This document shows, one piece after another, positions 9,335 to 20,055 of a DNA stretch of 64,000 nt. Below the pieces are notes generated by a model that had not been told where the DNA came from, searched no databases, and was given only the letters and a program-made list of their open reading frames with translations. A program made the translations under genes and the position numbers. Within the stretch, counting starts at the first letter, position 1, and the number at the start of each line of letters is the position of its first letter. This DNA comes from Pantoea sp. Lij88 (GTDB lineage Bacteria > Pseudomonadota > Gammaproteobacteria > Enterobacterales > Enterobacteriaceae), in assembly GCF_030062155.1 (NCBI RefSeq), contig NZ_CP118269.1, positions 3,348,001-3,412,000 of the forward strand, written 5' to 3'.

Positions 9335-12150
9335 CAGGCAAATTCACGCTGTTCGCCGTCACCGGCTACGTTAGTGTAACAACGACCACAGACCTCAGCA
9401 TGCTCAGGATTCTGTCCGACGTCGGTAGTGTAATGCCAGCAGCGCTGACATTTCTCGCCTTCCGCCTTGTGCAGCGCGATTTTCAGACCTTTCAGCCCTT
9501 CACTCTGCTGCGCTTCGTCGTTCGCCAGAGCGTAATCCGCCACCTGTGCGCCAGAGGTCAGCAGCACAAAGCGCAGTTCATTGCCCAGCGCCTGCAGTTT
9601 CGCGGCCAGCTCCGGATCGGCATACAGCGTGACCGTTGCTTCCAGTGCGCCACCGATGCGTTTATCCGCACGCGCCTGCTCGATAACCTTGTTCACTTCG
9701 CCACGCACTTTCAGCAGCTCAGCCCAGTAGGCGTCATTCAGCGCTTCATCTTCCGCCAGGCCAAACAGACCCTGATACCACTCTTCGGTGAAGACATACT
9801 GCGCACGTTCGCCTGGCAGGTAGCCCCAGATCTCATCCGCGGTAAAGGACATGATCGGTGCCATCCAGCGTACCAGCGCTTCGACGATGTGCCACAGCGC
9901 GGTCTGGCAGCTGCGACGTGCCAGGCCATCGCCTTTCGCGGTGTACTGACGATCCTTGATGATGTCGAGATAGAAGCTGCCCATCTCAATCGAGCAGAAC
10001 TGCATCAGACGCTGGATCACTTCATGGAAATCGTAGTTCTCATAAGAGGCGACGATATCGGCCTGTGCCGCCTGGGCACGACCCACTGCCCAGCGATCCA
10101 CCACGATCATCTCTTCCGGTTTCACCAGGTCGGTGGCCGGGTTGAAGCCGCTGAGGTTAGCCAGCAGGAAACGTGCGGTGTTACGGATACGGCGATAGGC
10201 ATCGGCGGAGCGTTTGAGGATCTCATCGGAGACCGCCATTTCACCCGAGTAATCGGTTGAGGCCACCCACAGACGCAGAATATCAGCGCCCAGTTTGTTC
10301 ATCACATCCTGCGGCGCGACCGTGTTGCCGATTGATTTCGACATCTTGCGGCCCTGACCATCCACGGTGAAACCGTGTGTCAGTACCTGACGGTAAGGCG
10401 CTTTGCCCTTCATCGCCGTAGAGATCATCAGCGAGGACATAAACCAGCCACGATGCTGATCGGATCCTTCCAGATAGAGGTCAGGCGCATGTCCGCCAAA
10501 TTCCGGACGCGCATCAACCACGGAATAACTGGTTGAACCGGAGTCAAACCAGACATCCAGCGTATCCGGCACTTTGACGTAATGATCGGCGTCGTCGCCC
10601 ATCAGCTCGCGCGGGTCGAGATCCCACCAGGCCTGGATGCCTTCCTGCTCAACGCGCTGCGCCACTTTCTCCATCAGCGCCAGCGTGTCCGGGTGCAGCT
10701 CTTCGCTCTCTTTGTGAACGAACAGCGCCATCGGTACGCCCCACGTACGCTGACGGGAGATACACCAGTCAGGACGGTTCGCCACCATCGATTCGATACG
10801 CGCCTGGCCCCAGTCCGGGATCCACTGCACGCCTTTGATCTCTTTCAGCGACTGCGCACGCAATCCTTTCTGATCCATGCTGATGAACCACTGCGGCGTA
10901 GCGCGGAAGATGATCGGCGTTTTATGACGCCAGCAGTGCGGGTAGCTGTGCAGCAGTTTCTCAACGTGCAGCAGCGCGCCTTTCTCTTTAAGCAGCTCAA
11001 CGATCATGTCGTTGGCTTTAAAGACGTTGACCCCATCCAGCGTCGGCCAGGTGCCTGGCAGATAGGTGCCATCCGGTCCGACCGGGTTAGCCGTTTCAAT
11101 GCCATATTTCTGACCGATGACATAGTCATCCGGGCCGTGGCCTGGTGCGGTGTGAACTGCACCGGTACCCGCGTCCAGCGTCACGTGATCGCCCAGTACC
11201 ACCAGCGACTCCAGCGCCAGGAACGGATGCTGGAACTTCTGCAGCTCCAGCGCTGCGCCCTGACATTCGCCCAGTACCTGCCATTCGCTGACACCGGCGC
11301 GCTTCATGACGCTTTCCACCAGCTCTTTCGCCAGGATCAGGGCGCGGCCCTCGATCTGGATCAGCTGATACTCAAATTCAGGATGCAGGGAGATGGCGCG
11401 GTTAGCCGGTAATGTCCACGGCGTCGTCGTCCAGATCACCAGTGAAATCGGGCCATTGACCTGTGCCACGCCAAACGCCTGACGCACCGCGTCGGCATCG
11501 ACAGCGTTAAACATCACATCAATCGATGGAGAGGTTTTGTCGTAATACTCGACTTCCGCTTCTGCCAGGGCAGAACGGCAATCCAGGCACCAGTGCACCG
11601 GCTTCGCGCCTTTGTGCAGGTGGCCGTTGCCGATGATTTTACCCAGCGCACGAATGATGTTGGCTTCGGTGCCGAAATCCATAGTCAGGTAAGGACGATC
11701 CCAGTCGCCCAGCACGCCCAGACGGATAAAGTCCGCCTTCTGGCCTTCAACCTGTTCAGCGGCGTATTTACGGCACGCTGCACGGAATTCGGCGGCGGTG
11801 ACTTTCTCGCCTGGCTTGCCGATCATCTGCTCAACTTTGTGTTCGATCGGCAGACCGTGACAGTCCCAGCCCGGCACATACGGCGAGTCATAACCCGCCA
11901 TGCCTTTCGACTTAACGATAATGTCTTTCAGAATCTTGTTAACGGAGTGACCAATATGAATGCTGCCGTTCGCATACGGAGGGCCATCATGCAGGATAAA
12001 GGTTTTTTTCCCTTTTTTGGCTTCGCGGATGATGCCGTACAGGTTGTCGGCATACCAGCGTTGCAACATTCCCGGTTCGCGTTTGGCCAGATCGCCACGC
12101 ATCGGGAATCCCGTTTCCGGCAAATTCAGGGTAGATTTATAGTCACTCAT
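9334..12150 (-). CDS. ileS: Isoleucyl-tRNA synthetase
   Basis: Class I aminoacyl-tRNA synthetase, 938 residues, the same length as in E. coli. HIGH is at residues 65-68 (SIHIGHS) and KMSKS near residue 600 ([10 protein letters not shown]). The editing domain lies between them. The C-terminal zinc site is visible as CQRC and CGRC, 16 residues apart. It follows ribF after 29 bp and precedes lspA with a one-base overlap, forming the conserved ribF-ileS-lspA-fkpB-ispH operon. Confidence 0.98.
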   Translation of the reverse strand: MSDYKSTLNLPETGFPMRGDLAKREPGMLQRWYADNLYGIIREAKKGKKTFILHDGPPYANGSIHIGHSVNKILKDIIVKSKGMAGYDSPYVPGWDCHGLPIEHKVEQMIGKPGEKVTAAEFRAACRKYAAEQVEGQKADFIRLGVLGDWDRPYLTMDFGTEANIIRALGKIIGNGHLHKGAKPVHWCLDCRSALAEAEVEYYDKTSPSIDVMFNAVDADAVRQAFGVAQVNGPISLVIWTTTPWTLPANRAISLHPEFEYQLIQIEGRALILAKELVESVMKRAGVSEWQVLGECQGAALELQKFQHPFLALESLVVLGDHVTLDAGTGAVHTAPGHGPDDYVIGQKYGIETANPVGPDGTYLPGTWPTLDGVNVFKANDMIVELLKEKGALLHVEKLLHSYPHCWRHKTPIIFRATPQWFISMDQKGLRAQSLKEIKGVQWIPDWGQARIESMVANRPDWCISRQRTWGVPMALFVHKESEELHPDTLALMEKVAQRVEQEGIQAWWDLDPRELMGDDADHYVKVPDTLDVWFDSGSTSYSVVDARPEFGGHAPDLYLEGSDQHRGWFMSSLMISTAMKGKAPYRQVLTHGFTVDGQGRKMSKSIGNTVAPQDVMNKLGADILRLWVASTDYSGEMAVSDEILKRSADAYRRIRNTARFLLANLSGFNPATDLVKPEEMIVVDRWAVGRAQAAQADIVASYENYDFHEVIQRLMQFCSIEMGSFYLDIIKDRQYTAKGDGLARRSCQTALWHIVEALVRWMAPIMSFTADEIWGYLPGERAQYVFTEEWYQGLFGLAEDEALNDAYWAELLKVRGEVNKVIEQARADKRIGGALEATVTLYADPELAAKLQALGNELRFVLLTSGAQVADYALANDEAQQSEGLKGLKIALHKAEGEKCQRCWHYTTDVGQNPEHAEVCGRCYTNVAGDGEQREFA

Positions 12151-12179
12151 CAGATTCTCGATTCCGTTTTTCGCTCAGG

Positions 12180-13109
12180 TTAAAGCAGCCCAAAGAACTG
12201 CCGGGCCGTTACCACATCGTTCGCAATTTGTTCTTTCAACGCCTCCAGTGAGGCAAAGCGCTGCTCGTTTCGTATTTTCTGTTTCAGCACCACATCAATG
12301 TGACGACCATAGAGATCCATATTGATGTCGAGCAGGTGAACTTCAAGCTGCTGGCGTAAACCTTTTACGGTCGGACGGGTGCCGATATTGGCGACACCCG
12401 GCAGTGGCTCGGGCGTCAGACCCTGTACTTCCACCGCATAAACCCCTTTCACCGGCGTGACGCTGCGGCGTAAAGGAAGGTTCGCAGTGGGGAAACCCAG
12501 CGTGCGTCCCAGTGCATCACCGTGCACGACGCGGCCGGAAATAGTGAAAGGATGACCTAACAGCGACTCCGCCAGCGCTAAATCATCGGCAGCCAGCGCC
12601 TGACGCACGGCGGTGCTGCTGATTCGCTTACCGCCATCACAGAAGGTTTCGGTGCTGACGACCTCAAAGCCATACTCCGCACCGGCTTTCTGTAATAACA
12701 GGAAATCCCCCTGGCGACCAGCGCCGAAGCGGAAATCATCGCCGACTGCAAGGTACTTTACGTCCAGCTTGTCGACTAACAGGTCACTGATAAAACGCTG
12801 GGCGGACAAGGCCGCAAAGCGACGATCAAACCGCACGCACAACACTTTATCGACGCCGGCTTCCGCCATGTAGCGCAGCTTTTCACGCAGGCGTGTCAGG
12901 CGAGCCGGGGCTTTATCACCGGCAAACAGCTCCAGCGGCTGTGGCTCAAACACCATGACCACGACCGGCAGATTACGCTTACGTCCCTCTTCACACAGTC
13001 GCGACATCAGCGCCTGATGACCACGGTGCACGCCATCGAAATTACCAATGGTCAGAACGCAGCCGCGATGCTGCTCGTTAAGATTATGAATACCGCGGAT
13101 AAACTTCAT
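12180..13109 (-). CDS. ribF: Bifunctional riboflavin kinase / FAD synthetase
   Basis: Makes FMN from riboflavin and then FAD. The N-terminal adenylyltransferase has the nucleotidyl motif TIGNFDGVHRGHQ near residues 20-32. The C-terminal riboflavin kinase has GRTLGFPTAN near residue 200 and GVYAVEV. It has 309 residues against 313 in E. coli. It is the promoter-proximal gene of the ileS operon; a sigma-70 type promoter sits 30 bp upstream. Confidence 0.97.
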   Translation of the reverse strand: MKFIRGIHNLNEQHRGCVLTIGNFDGVHRGHQALMSRLCEEGRKRNLPVVVMVFEPQPLELFAGDKAPARLTRLREKLRYMAEAGVDKVLCVRFDRRFAALSAQRFISDLLVDKLDVKYLAVGDDFRFGAGRQGDFLLLQKAGAEYGFEVVSTETFCDGGKRISSTAVRQALAADDLALAESLLGHPFTISGRVVHGDALGRTLGFPTANLPLRRSVTPVKGVYAVEVQGLTPEPLPGVANIGTRPTVKGLRQQLEVHLLDINMDLYGRHIDVVLKQKIRNEQRFASLEALKEQIANDVVTARQFFGLL

Positions 13110-13138
13110 GGCTGGCCCAAACCGGTGGAAATCGGCGG

Positions 13139-13167
13139 ATTATACCCTTGAAAGCGACTCAGGTTAA
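13139..13167 (-). promoter_or_regulatory. Promoter of the ribF-ileS operon
   Basis: On the minus strand: -10 TATAAT (13139-13144), a 17-bp spacer and -35 TTAACC (13162-13167, 4 of 6). It begins 30 bp before the ribF ATG. The 306-bp gap 13110-13415 holds this promoter and the divergent rpsT promoter region; I see no gene in it. Confidence 0.7.
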
Positions 13168-13339
13168 CCCGTCAGCACGCCTTTCATGCTTTAGGCGCTG
13201 CATTTCCTGTTGCAGATGCGCATGTTAAGAATTTTGTCGCGAAATACTGTATTCAGCGAGGGGAAGCTGGTAGAATCTTGCGCCATCAAATACGTAACCG
13301 AGTGCTGCTCTTAGAGCGACGCTTATTTGCACAAATCCA

Positions 13340-13368
13340 TTGACAAAATCAGGTTAGAAGGGCATAGT
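13340..13368 (+). promoter_or_regulatory. Promoter of rpsT
   Basis: A consensus -35 TTGACA (13340-13345), a 17-bp spacer and CATAGT (13363-13368, 4 of 6). It gives a leader of about 40 nt before the TTG start of rpsT. E. coli has two rpsT promoters; the second is not clear to me here. Confidence 0.6.
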
Positions 13369-13415
13369 CCTCGGCCTTTGATTTGTCTCTATAGAACACA
13401 TTTGGGAGTTGGACC

Positions 13416-13679
13416 TTGGCTAATATCAAATCAGCTAAGAAACGCGCCGTAACATCTGAGAAACGCCGCAAGCATAACGCTAGCCGCCGCTCAATGATGC
13501 GTACCTTCGTTAAGAAAGTATACGCGGCGATCGCTTCAGGCGACAAAGCTGCTGCGCAGAACGCATTCAATGAAATGCAACCACTCGTGGATCGTCAGGC
13601 CGCTAAAGGTCTGATCCACAAAAACAAAGCTGCACGTTATAAATCTAACCTGACTGCACAGATCAACAAACTGGCTTAA
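13416..13679 (+). CDS. rpsT: 30S ribosomal protein S20
   Basis: Basic 87-residue ribosomal protein that binds 16S rRNA, with the typical run [20 protein letters not shown] at the N-terminus. The start codon is TTG (13416-13418) with GGGAGTTGG just before it. E. coli rpsT also uses UUG, and the poor start is part of the known translational autoregulation by S20. It is monocistronic, divergent from ribF, and ends in a strong terminator. Confidence 0.98.
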   Translation: MANIKSAKKRAVTSEKRRKHNASRRSMMRTFVKKVYAAIASGDKAAAQNAFNEMQPLVDRQAAKGLIHKNKAARYKSNLTAQINKLA

Positions 13680-13704
13680 TCGCCTGTTGTTAATCGCTTT
13701 GTTG

Positions 13705-13732
13705 AAAAAGCCGGCTTACGCCGGTTTTTTTT
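13705..13732. terminator. Shared rpsT/nhaR terminator
   Basis: GCCGGC-TTAC-GCCGGT hairpin (13710-13725) between AAAAA and TTTTTTTT, so it has a U tract in both directions. It ends rpsT on the plus strand and nhaR on the minus strand. The nhaR stop codon (plus-strand tta, 13716-13718) lies in the loop. Confidence 0.9.
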
Positions 13733-14624
13733 CGTCTGTACTCTGGCGGGGAAAGAGTCCGCTGAAGTCTGCGTGACAGAGCCGCTGCACCGCCGGATGC
13801 TGAATCATCCGCTCCGCGAAGAGGATGTGATATTCCTCTGACACCGCATCAAGCCGCCCGACTTCATAAATGCCGTCCTGCTTACTAATTTCCAGCGCAG
13901 GCGCCACAAAAATCGCATTCTGCCGCGCACCAAACGCCTTCATCAGTGCCGCATCATCAAACTCACCGAGAATCTCCACCTGCAGCCCCTGGGCCGTAAT
14001 CCAGTTGAGGATTTTGCGCCCCAGCATGGAGCGACGGCCCGGAATCAGGAGTGGTCGCGTCTCAAGGCAGGCCGGAAAAGAGCGATCGGTGAGCAGTTGT
14101 TTGGACCAGAAACTGATCGGGCACTCCCCCAGCTTTACCGAAAACAGCCCTTCCTGTTGGGTGGGATCGATGGAGCAGTCAGAGATAATCATATCCAGCT
14201 TATGCTGACTGAGCTGCTCCAGCAGCAGCTCGTGGGTCGATTCAAAACAGCGCAGATGAATCTTCTCCTCTGCCACCACCGCGGTTTCCAGCACCTTGCT
14301 GACCAGCTGCTTAGAGAGCGCATCTGCCACACCAACATCCAGCAGCAGATGGGACTCCTTGCGGTAGTTAACGATATCCAGCATCTCCTGACCCAGCATA
14401 AACATGCGGTCAGCGTAGCGGAACACCAGCTGACCCAGTTCGGTCGGCACCAGCCCCCTTCCCTGACGCCGGAACAGCTTGCCCTGCAGGCGCTCCTCAA
14501 GTGCCTTAATTTGCCCTGTAATGGTCTGTGGCGTCAGCGAGAGGGCCTCTGCGGCACCCGCAATGGATCCCGCGCGGCAGGCGTGCCAGAAGTAGTAGAG
14601 ATGATTGTAATTAATATGCGCCAT
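13716..14624 (-). CDS. nhaR: LysR-type activator of nhaA
   Basis: LysR-family regulator that responds to sodium and activates nhaA (and osmC in E. coli). It has 302 residues, against 301 in E. coli. The winged helix-turn-helix covers about residues 5-65 ([24 protein letters not shown] is the start of it), followed by the effector-binding domain. It lies 8 bp downstream of nhaA in the same direction, the usual nhaAR order. The last codons run into the rpsT terminator. Confidence 0.96.
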   Translation of the reverse strand: MAHINYNHLYYFWHACRAGSIAGAAEALSLTPQTITGQIKALEERLQGKLFRRQGRGLVPTELGQLVFRYADRMFMLGQEMLDIVNYRKESHLLLDVGVADALSKQLVSKVLETAVVAEEKIHLRCFESTHELLLEQLSQHKLDMIISDCSIDPTQQEGLFSVKLGECPISFWSKQLLTDRSFPACLETRPLLIPGRRSMLGRKILNWITAQGLQVEILGEFDDAALMKAFGARQNAIFVAPALEISKQDGIYEVGRLDAVSEEYHILFAERMIQHPAVQRLCHADFSGLFPRQSTDEKKPA

Positions 14625-14632
14625 AGGGTGCT

Positions 14633-15805
14633 CTACGCCGGACGCTGTTTCAGACGCCAGCCAAGGATCACATAGCCCAGCACCGCCGACAGAATCGAGC
14701 CTGACAGAATTCCCAGCTTCGCCAGGGTCATCAGTTCAGCACTGATATCGCCATAGGCCAGCGAGGCGATAAATATCGACATAGTGAAACCAATGCCGCA
14801 CAGCACGCCCACCGCCGCGATATCTCTGATATCGGTGTTTTCCGGCAGCCGGGCTAAGCCGGTTTTGTCTGCCAGCCAGCAAAACAGCGTGATGCCCAGT
14901 GGCTTACCGATCAACAGCCCGGCCATGATGCCCAGCGGCAGCAGCGAGAAGAGGCTGCCGAACGAGACCCCCGTCAGCGACACCCCGGCATTGGCAAAGG
15001 CAAACAGCGGCAGGATGACCCAGCGCACCCAGGGATGCAGCGCATGCTCAAGATGAATCGCCGGAGAGTGTCCCTCTTTCTTCGCCAGCGGGATCAGGAA
15101 GCCGACCACCACACCCGCCAGCGTCGCATGAACCCCCGACTTCAGCACCGCCACCCACAGCACCAGCCCCACCAGCAGATAGAGACCGGTGTTTCGCACG
15201 TTGAGCAGGTTCATCAGCGCCAGCACGGCAATGGCGGCAGCGGCAACGCCCAGTGAGGCCATCGAAAGGTGATGCGTGTAGAACAGCGCGATAATGATGA
15301 TGGCGCCAAGATCGTCGATGATCGCCAGCGCCATCAGGAAAATCTTCAGCGCGGGCGGCACGCGGCTGCCCAGCAGCGCCAGAATCCCCAGCGCAAAGGC
15401 GATATCGGTGGCGGTCGGGATCGCCCATCCGCTGCGGGTGCTGAGATCGGCCCCGTTAAACAGCAGGAAGATAAGCGCCGGAGCCATCATGCCACCCAGC
15501 GCCGCGATCAACGGGAACAGCGCCTGTTCACGTTTCGCCAGCGCCCCCATCACCAGTTCGCGTTTGACCTCCAGCCCTACCATCAGGAAGAACAGTGCCA
15601 TCAGCGCATCGTTGATCCACAGCAGCAGGTCTTTACTGATATCGAGAGTGCCAAAGCGGAATTCCACCGGAATGGCCAGCAGATCGCGATAGCCCTGTTG
15701 CGTGGCGTCGTTGTTGGCCAGCAGCATCGCCAGTGCGGCAGCGATAATCAGCACCACACCGCCGGTGGCGTCGCTTTCAAGGAGTTTTTTTAGTCTGATG
15801 TTCAC
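14633..15805 (-). CDS. nhaA: Na+/H+ antiporter NhaA
   Basis: Inner-membrane electrogenic sodium/proton antiporter for salt and alkaline stress. The ion-binding aspartates are D164-D165 in [11 protein letters not shown]. About twelve hydrophobic segments fit the family. The start is set at a GTG (15805) preceded by AAAGGATA at good distance. The longer reading begins with a TTG at 15835 and adds ten residues not seen in the family. The result is 390 residues (388 in E. coli). Confidence 0.95.
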   Translation of the reverse strand: MNIRLKKLLESDATGGVVLIIAAALAMLLANNDATQQGYRDLLAIPVEFRFGTLDISKDLLLWINDALMALFFLMVGLEVKRELVMGALAKREQALFPLIAALGGMMAPALIFLLFNGADLSTRSGWAIPTATDIAFALGILALLGSRVPPALKIFLMALAIIDDLGAIIIIALFYTHHLSMASLGVAAAAIAVLALMNLLNVRNTGLYLLVGLVLWVAVLKSGVHATLAGVVVGFLIPLAKKEGHSPAIHLEHALHPWVRWVILPLFAFANAGVSLTGVSFGSLFSLLPLGIMAGLLIGKPLGITLFCWLADKTGLARLPENTDIRDIAAVGVLCGIGFTMSIFIASLAYGDISAELMTLAKLGILSGSILSAVLGYVILGWRLKQRPA

Positions 15806-15924
15806 ACGCGTTATCCTTTTCCAGAGGTCAATCAAAGTGCCTAAGAGTACCGGGAATAACAGTTCGAAAAAAACAGTTTATTTAGCGGGAATCCTTCGGA
15901 AATAACGAAGCGTGAAGTTCAGGC

Positions 15925-15956
15925 AAAAAAAAGCCAGCGGCTGAGCGCTGGCTTTT
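15925..15956 (-). terminator. dnaKJ operon terminator
   Basis: Seven-bp GC-rich stem GCCAGCG/CGCTGGC (15933-15952) with A and T runs that extend it, 14 bp past the dnaJ stop. The plus-strand run of eight A at 15925-15932 supplies the U tract for the minus transcript. Confidence 0.85.
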
Positions 15957-15969
15957 CAGGCGGATGAAC

Positions 15970-17115
15970 TTAACGGGTTAAGTCATCGAAGAATTTTTTC
16001 ACGCCATCAAAGAAGCTCTTGGAGCGCGGGCTGTTATGCTCGCCGCTTGGGCCGCCAAAACTCTCTTCCAGTTCACGCAGCAGCGCTTTCTGTTTCTCAT
16101 TCAGGCTGACCGGGGTTTCCACCACGACGCGACATAACAGGTCGCCGACCGCGCCGCCACGCACAGATTTGACGCCACGACCACGCATGCGGAACAGCTT
16201 GCCGGTCTGGGTTTCTGACGGCACTTTCAGCTTCACGCGACCATCCAGTGTCGGCACTTCAATCTCACCGCCCAGCGCCGCCATCGCAAAGTTTATCGGC
16301 ACTTCACAGTAGAGGTTGTTCTCTTCACGCTCGAAGATCGGGTGTTTCTTCACCGATACCTGAACGTAGAGATCGCCGGCTGGTGCGCCCTGCTCGCCCG
16401 CTTCGCCTTCGCCACTCAGACGAATGCGATCGCCGGTGTCCACCCCTGCCGGGATTTTCACTGACAGCGTTTTCGACTTCTCAACGCGGCCATGACCATG
16501 ACAGGCGTTGCACGGATCTTTAATCACCGAGCCACGACCATGACAGGTCGGACAGGCCTGCTGAACGGTGAAGAAGCCCTGGCGCATCTGCACCTGGCCC
16601 GCACCGTGACAGGTTGAACAGGTTTGTGGCTGCGTGCCCGCTTTCGCGCCGCTGCCGTGGCAGACATCACACTCTTCCAGCGTTGGAATGCGGATCTCTT
16701 TGGTCACGCCGCGTACCGCTTCTTCCAGCGACAGCTCCATGTTGTAGCGTAAATCGGCGCCACGGGATGCGCGCTGACGGCGTCCACCACCAAAGATGTC
16801 ACCGAACACGTCGCCAAAGATATCGCTGAAGTCTGCACCGCCGCCGCCAAAGCCGCCGCCGCCGAATCCACCGCCACCCATGCCGCCCTGTTCAAAGGCT
16901 GCATGACCATACTGATCGTAAGCTGCACGCTTCTGCGCATCGGTCAGGATTTCGTACGCTTCCTTGACCTCTTTAAATTTCGCTTCGGCGTCTTTATCAC
17001 CGGGATTTCGGTCCGGGTGAAATTTCATTGCCAGGCGTTTGTAAGCCTTTTTGATTTCACGCTCGTCCGCGGATTTGGCGACGCCTAAAATCTCGTAGTA
17101 ATCACTCTTCGCCAT
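15970..17115 (-). CDS. dnaJ: Chaperone DnaJ (Hsp40)
   Basis: Co-chaperone that delivers substrates to DnaK and stimulates its ATPase. Domains in order: J-domain (1-70, HPD at 33-35), a Gly/Phe-rich linker (about 75-110, repeated GGGGFGG), four zinc-binding CxxCxGxG repeats ([32 protein letters not shown]; about 145-215) and the C-terminal substrate domains. It has 381 residues against 376 in E. coli; the difference is in the glycine-rich linker. It is the second gene of the dnaK operon. Confidence 0.98.
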   Translation of the reverse strand: MAKSDYYEILGVAKSADEREIKKAYKRLAMKFHPDRNPGDKDAEAKFKEVKEAYEILTDAQKRAAYDQYGHAAFEQGGMGGGGFGGGGFGGGGADFSDIFGDVFGDIFGGGRRQRASRGADLRYNMELSLEEAVRGVTKEIRIPTLEECDVCHGSGAKAGTQPQTCSTCHGAGQVQMRQGFFTVQQACPTCHGRGSVIKDPCNACHGHGRVEKSKTLSVKIPAGVDTGDRIRLSGEGEAGEQGAPAGDLYVQVSVKKHPIFEREENNLYCEVPINFAMAALGGEIEVPTLDGRVKLKVPSETQTGKLFRMRGRGVKSVRGGAVGDLLCRVVVETPVSLNEKQKALLRELEESFGGPSGEHNSPRSKSFFDGVKKFFDDLTR

Positions 17116-17139
17116 GTTTATTTAGCCCTTAACATGATC

Positions 17140-17172
17140 GCACGGGCGTGGAGAGATCTCCTACGCCCGTGC
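17140..17172 (-). other. Long hairpin between dnaK and dnaJ
   Basis: Perfect 10-bp stem GCACGGGCGT/ACGCCCGTGC that continues through a one-base bulge into GGAG-AGAT-CTCC, so about 14 pairs in all. No U tract follows in the transcript direction, so it is not a simple terminator. It probably protects the dnaK part of the mRNA or lowers readthrough into dnaJ. Confidence 0.7.
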
Positions 17173-17219
17173 TGGTTTCAACAGCTGTCAGGCCAGCCGT
17201 CGCGCCCGGTCAGGGGCAA

Positions 17220-19130
17220 TTATTTCTTATTGTCTTTCACTTCTTCGAATTCAGCATCGACAACGTCGTCATCTTTCTTCGCTGACGCGTCACCGGCATC
17301 CGCTGCACCCGCCTGAGACTGCTGTGCTGCTTCCATCAGTTTGCCGGACACTTCCATCAGCGCCTGCATTTTGGCGTCGATTTCAGCTTTGTCTTCGCCT
17401 CTCAGCGCAGTTTCCAGCGCGGCCAGAGCGGCTTCGATTGGCGCTTTATCATCCGCTGACAGTTTGTCGCCTGCTTCATCCAGCTGCTTACGCGTGCTGT
17501 GGGCAATCTGGTCACCCTGGTTACGCGTCTGTACCAGCTCTTCGAACTTGCGGTCAGATTCAGCATTCGCTTCTGCATCACGCACCATTTTCTGGATCTC
17601 TTCATCGCTCAGACCTGAAGAGGCTTTGATGGTGATTTTCTGCTCTTTACCGCTGTTCTTGTCTTTCGCAGACACGTGCAGGATACCATCCGCATCGATG
17701 TCGAAGGTGACTTCGATCTGCGGCAGACCGCGTGGCGCGTTCTGGATACCGTCGAGGTTGAACTGGCCCAGTGACTTGTTGTCATTGGCGCGCTTACGCT
17801 CACCCTGCAGCACGTGAATGGTCACGGCTGACTGGTTATCTTCAGCCGTCGAGAAGACCTGGCTGTGCTTGGTTGGGATCGTGGTGTTCTTGCTGATCAG
17901 CGAAGTCATCACGCCACCCATGGTTTCGATACCCAGTGACAGTGGGGTAACGTCCAGCAGCAGCACGTCTTTCACGTCGCCACCAAGTACACCACCCTGA
18001 ACCGCAGCACCGACAGCAACGGCTTCGTCCGGGTTCACGTCTTTACGTGGCTCTTTACCGAAGAACTCAGTTACTTTGGCCTGAACCAGTGGCATACGAG
18101 TCTGACCACCGACCAGGATAACGTCGTTGATGTCTGATACAGACAGGCCCGCATCCTGCAGCGCAACTTTCAGAGGCGCGATAGAGCGTGCAACCAGATC
18201 TTCAACCAGTGACTCCAGTTTAGAGCGGGTCACTTTGATGTTCAGGTGCTTAGGACCCGTCGCATCTGCCGTGATGTATGGCAGGTTAACGTCGGTCTGC
18301 TGTGCAGAAGAAAGTTCGATTTTCGCTTTCTCTGCCGCTTCTTTCAGACGCTGCATCGCCAGTGGATCGTTGTGCAGATCGATGCCCTGGTCTTTCTTGA
18401 ACTCAGCAACCAGATAGTTAATCAGGCGGCTATCGAAGTCTTCACCACCCAGGTGGGTATCACCGTTGGTCGCCAGAACTTCAAAGGTTTTTTCGCCGTC
18501 AACTTCGTCGATCTCAATGATTGAGATATCGAAGGTACCGCCGCCCAGGTCATAAACCGCGATGGTGCGGTTGCCCTGGCCTTTATCCAGACCGTATGCC
18601 AGTGCAGCAGCAGTCGGTTCGTTAATGATACGTTTGACTTCCAGACCTGCGATACGGCCGGCATCTTTAGTCGCCTGACGCTGCGCATCGTTGAAGTAGG
18701 CCGGTACGGTAATAACCGCTTCAGTCACTGGCTCACCGAGGTAATCTTCGGCGGTTTTTTTCATTTTCTTCAGCACTTCAGCAGAGATCTGCGGTGGTGC
18801 CATTCTCTGACCTTTCACTTCCAGCCATGCGTCGCCGTTGTCAGCGCCGGTGATTTTATACGGCATGATTTTAATATCACGCTGTACTTCTTCGTCCTGG
18901 AAGCGACGACCGATCAGACGCTTAATTGCGAACAGGGTATTCTGCGGGTTGGTCACTGCCTGACGTTTAGCCGGTTGACCGACCAGAATTTCGCCATCCT
19001 GTGTATACGCAATAATTGAAGGCGTGGTGCGATCGCCCTCGGCATTTTCCAGCACGCGTGCTTTAGTGCCATCCATGATCGCAACACAAGAGTTGGTTGT
19101 ACCCAGGTCAATACCAATAATCTTACCCAT
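17220..19130 (-). CDS. dnaK: Chaperone DnaK (Hsp70)
   Basis: Hsp70 ATP-dependent chaperone and negative modulator of sigma-32, 636 residues (638 in E. coli). The ATPase domain begins [18 protein letters not shown] and contains the phosphate motif [13 protein letters not shown] near 195-207. The substrate-binding domain follows the linker [15 protein letters not shown] near 390. The lid and the acidic tail end in EEVKDNKK. It is transcribed from a sigma-32 promoter 120 bp upstream. Confidence 0.99.
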   Translation of the reverse strand: MGKIIGIDLGTTNSCVAIMDGTKARVLENAEGDRTTPSIIAYTQDGEILVGQPAKRQAVTNPQNTLFAIKRLIGRRFQDEEVQRDIKIMPYKITGADNGDAWLEVKGQRMAPPQISAEVLKKMKKTAEDYLGEPVTEAVITVPAYFNDAQRQATKDAGRIAGLEVKRIINEPTAAALAYGLDKGQGNRTIAVYDLGGGTFDISIIEIDEVDGEKTFEVLATNGDTHLGGEDFDSRLINYLVAEFKKDQGIDLHNDPLAMQRLKEAAEKAKIELSSAQQTDVNLPYITADATGPKHLNIKVTRSKLESLVEDLVARSIAPLKVALQDAGLSVSDINDVILVGGQTRMPLVQAKVTEFFGKEPRKDVNPDEAVAVGAAVQGGVLGGDVKDVLLLDVTPLSLGIETMGGVMTSLISKNTTIPTKHSQVFSTAEDNQSAVTIHVLQGERKRANDNKSLGQFNLDGIQNAPRGLPQIEVTFDIDADGILHVSAKDKNSGKEQKITIKASSGLSDEEIQKMVRDAEANAESDRKFEELVQTRNQGDQIAHSTRKQLDEAGDKLSADDKAPIEAALAALETALRGEDKAEIDAKMQALMEVSGKLMEAAQQSQAGAADAGDASAKKDDDVVDAEFEEVKDNKK

Positions 19131-19253
19131 CTAAACATCTCCCACTTAAATTCGTTGCCAATTTGGGTTGTGAACCTTTTATGTGGGCGGGTTGTTTGCA
19201 TTCAACTGCCAGCACATGCTTTTTTTCCAACGTTCACAACGCTCGATGACAAG

Positions 19254-19282
19254 TAAATGGGGCCGCTTCGATGCGCATCAAG
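19254..19282 (-). promoter_or_regulatory. Heat-shock (sigma-32) promoter of dnaKJ
   Basis: On the minus strand: -35 CTTGATG (19276-19282), 13 bp, and -10 CCCCATTTA (19254-19262). Both elements and the spacing are the same as I know for the main E. coli dnaK promoter. The rest of the 301-bp gap 19131-19431 is the dnaK leader and an AT-rich tract near 19290; no gene is seen. Confidence 0.92.
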
Positions 19283-19431
19283 GGCTAAACCAAAAAAAAT
19301 TTTTTAACTCTGGCCCTGCCGGGATCAAAGAACGCGGACAGAACGCTGAATATGATGCGCGGGTCCGTTCCCCTCAGGGAGTGAGGCGGCATCCTTTTCT
19401 TTCATCAATAATCATTTACTGCCGAGGAACT

Positions 19432-20001
19432 ATGGCAAATTCAACACTGGCTAACCCTGCCCCGCTGGGACTCATGGGATTTGGCATGACAACGATTCTG
19501 CTGAACCTGCACAACACAGGCATGTTCGAAATGGACGTGGCGATTTTAGCCATGGGGATTTTTTATGGTGGGATTGCGCAGGTGCTGGCCGGCCTGCTGG
19601 AGTTCATCAGGAATAATACCTTTGGACTGACGGCTTTTACCTCTTACGGCATGTTCTGGTTGAGCTTCGTCGCGATCCTGCTGTTACCGGAACTCGGCCT
19701 GGCGAAAGCGCCTGACGAACGCTTTCTGGGCACCTGGCTGGCACTGTGGGGCATCTTCACGCTGTTTATGTTTGTCGGCACGCTGAAAGGGGCGCGGATG
19801 CTGCAGTTTGTTTTCGGCTCGCTTACCCTGCTGTTTCTGCTGCTGGCCGTGGCGCATCTCATGCCCCTGCCCGCGCTGGTCCCGATCGCGGGCTGGGTCG
19901 GGATCGTCTGTGGTGCCAGCGCCTGCTATCTGGCGATGGGTGAAGTGCTGAATGGAACGTTTGGCCGTACCCTTCTGCCGATTGGTGCAAAAGCGCATTA
20001 A
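19432..20001 (+). CDS. satP: Succinate-acetate/proton symporter
   Basis: Small inner-membrane transporter of the AceTr family (former YaaH) that takes up acetate and succinate. It has 189 residues with six predicted membrane segments. The family motif NPAPLGLMGFGMTT lies at residues 8-21. The start at 19432 has GAGGAAC just before it and matches E. coli SatP; an upstream in-frame extension to 19183 would cover the dnaK promoter and is rejected. It is divergent from dnaK. Confidence 0.95.
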   Translation: MANSTLANPAPLGLMGFGMTTILLNLHNTGMFEMDVAILAMGIFYGGIAQVLAGLLEFIRNNTFGLTAFTSYGMFWLSFVAILLLPELGLAKAPDERFLGTWLALWGIFTLFMFVGTLKGARMLQFVFGSLTLLFLLLAVAHLMPLPALVPIAGWVGIVCGASACYLAMGEVLNGTFGRTLLPIGAKAH

Positions 20002-20018
20002 GCCGGCCTTTACGCCTG

Positions 20019-20048
20019 AAAAAAAGACGCGGAGCCTGGCTTCGCGTC
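20019..20048 (-). terminator. Terminator of the MHS transporter gene
   Basis: Stem GACGCG/CGCGTC (20026-20048) that continues through two weak pairs to GC pairs, loop CTG. Seven A on the plus strand (20019-20025) give the U tract for the minus transcript. It is 8 bp past the stop codon. Confidence 0.85.
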
Positions 20049-20055
20049 ATTCCCT

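Noticed and set aside
19183..19431. Upstream extension of the satP reading frame
   Set aside because: It would cover the sigma-32 promoter of dnaK and lacks the family N-terminus; the start at 19432 has a good ribosome site.
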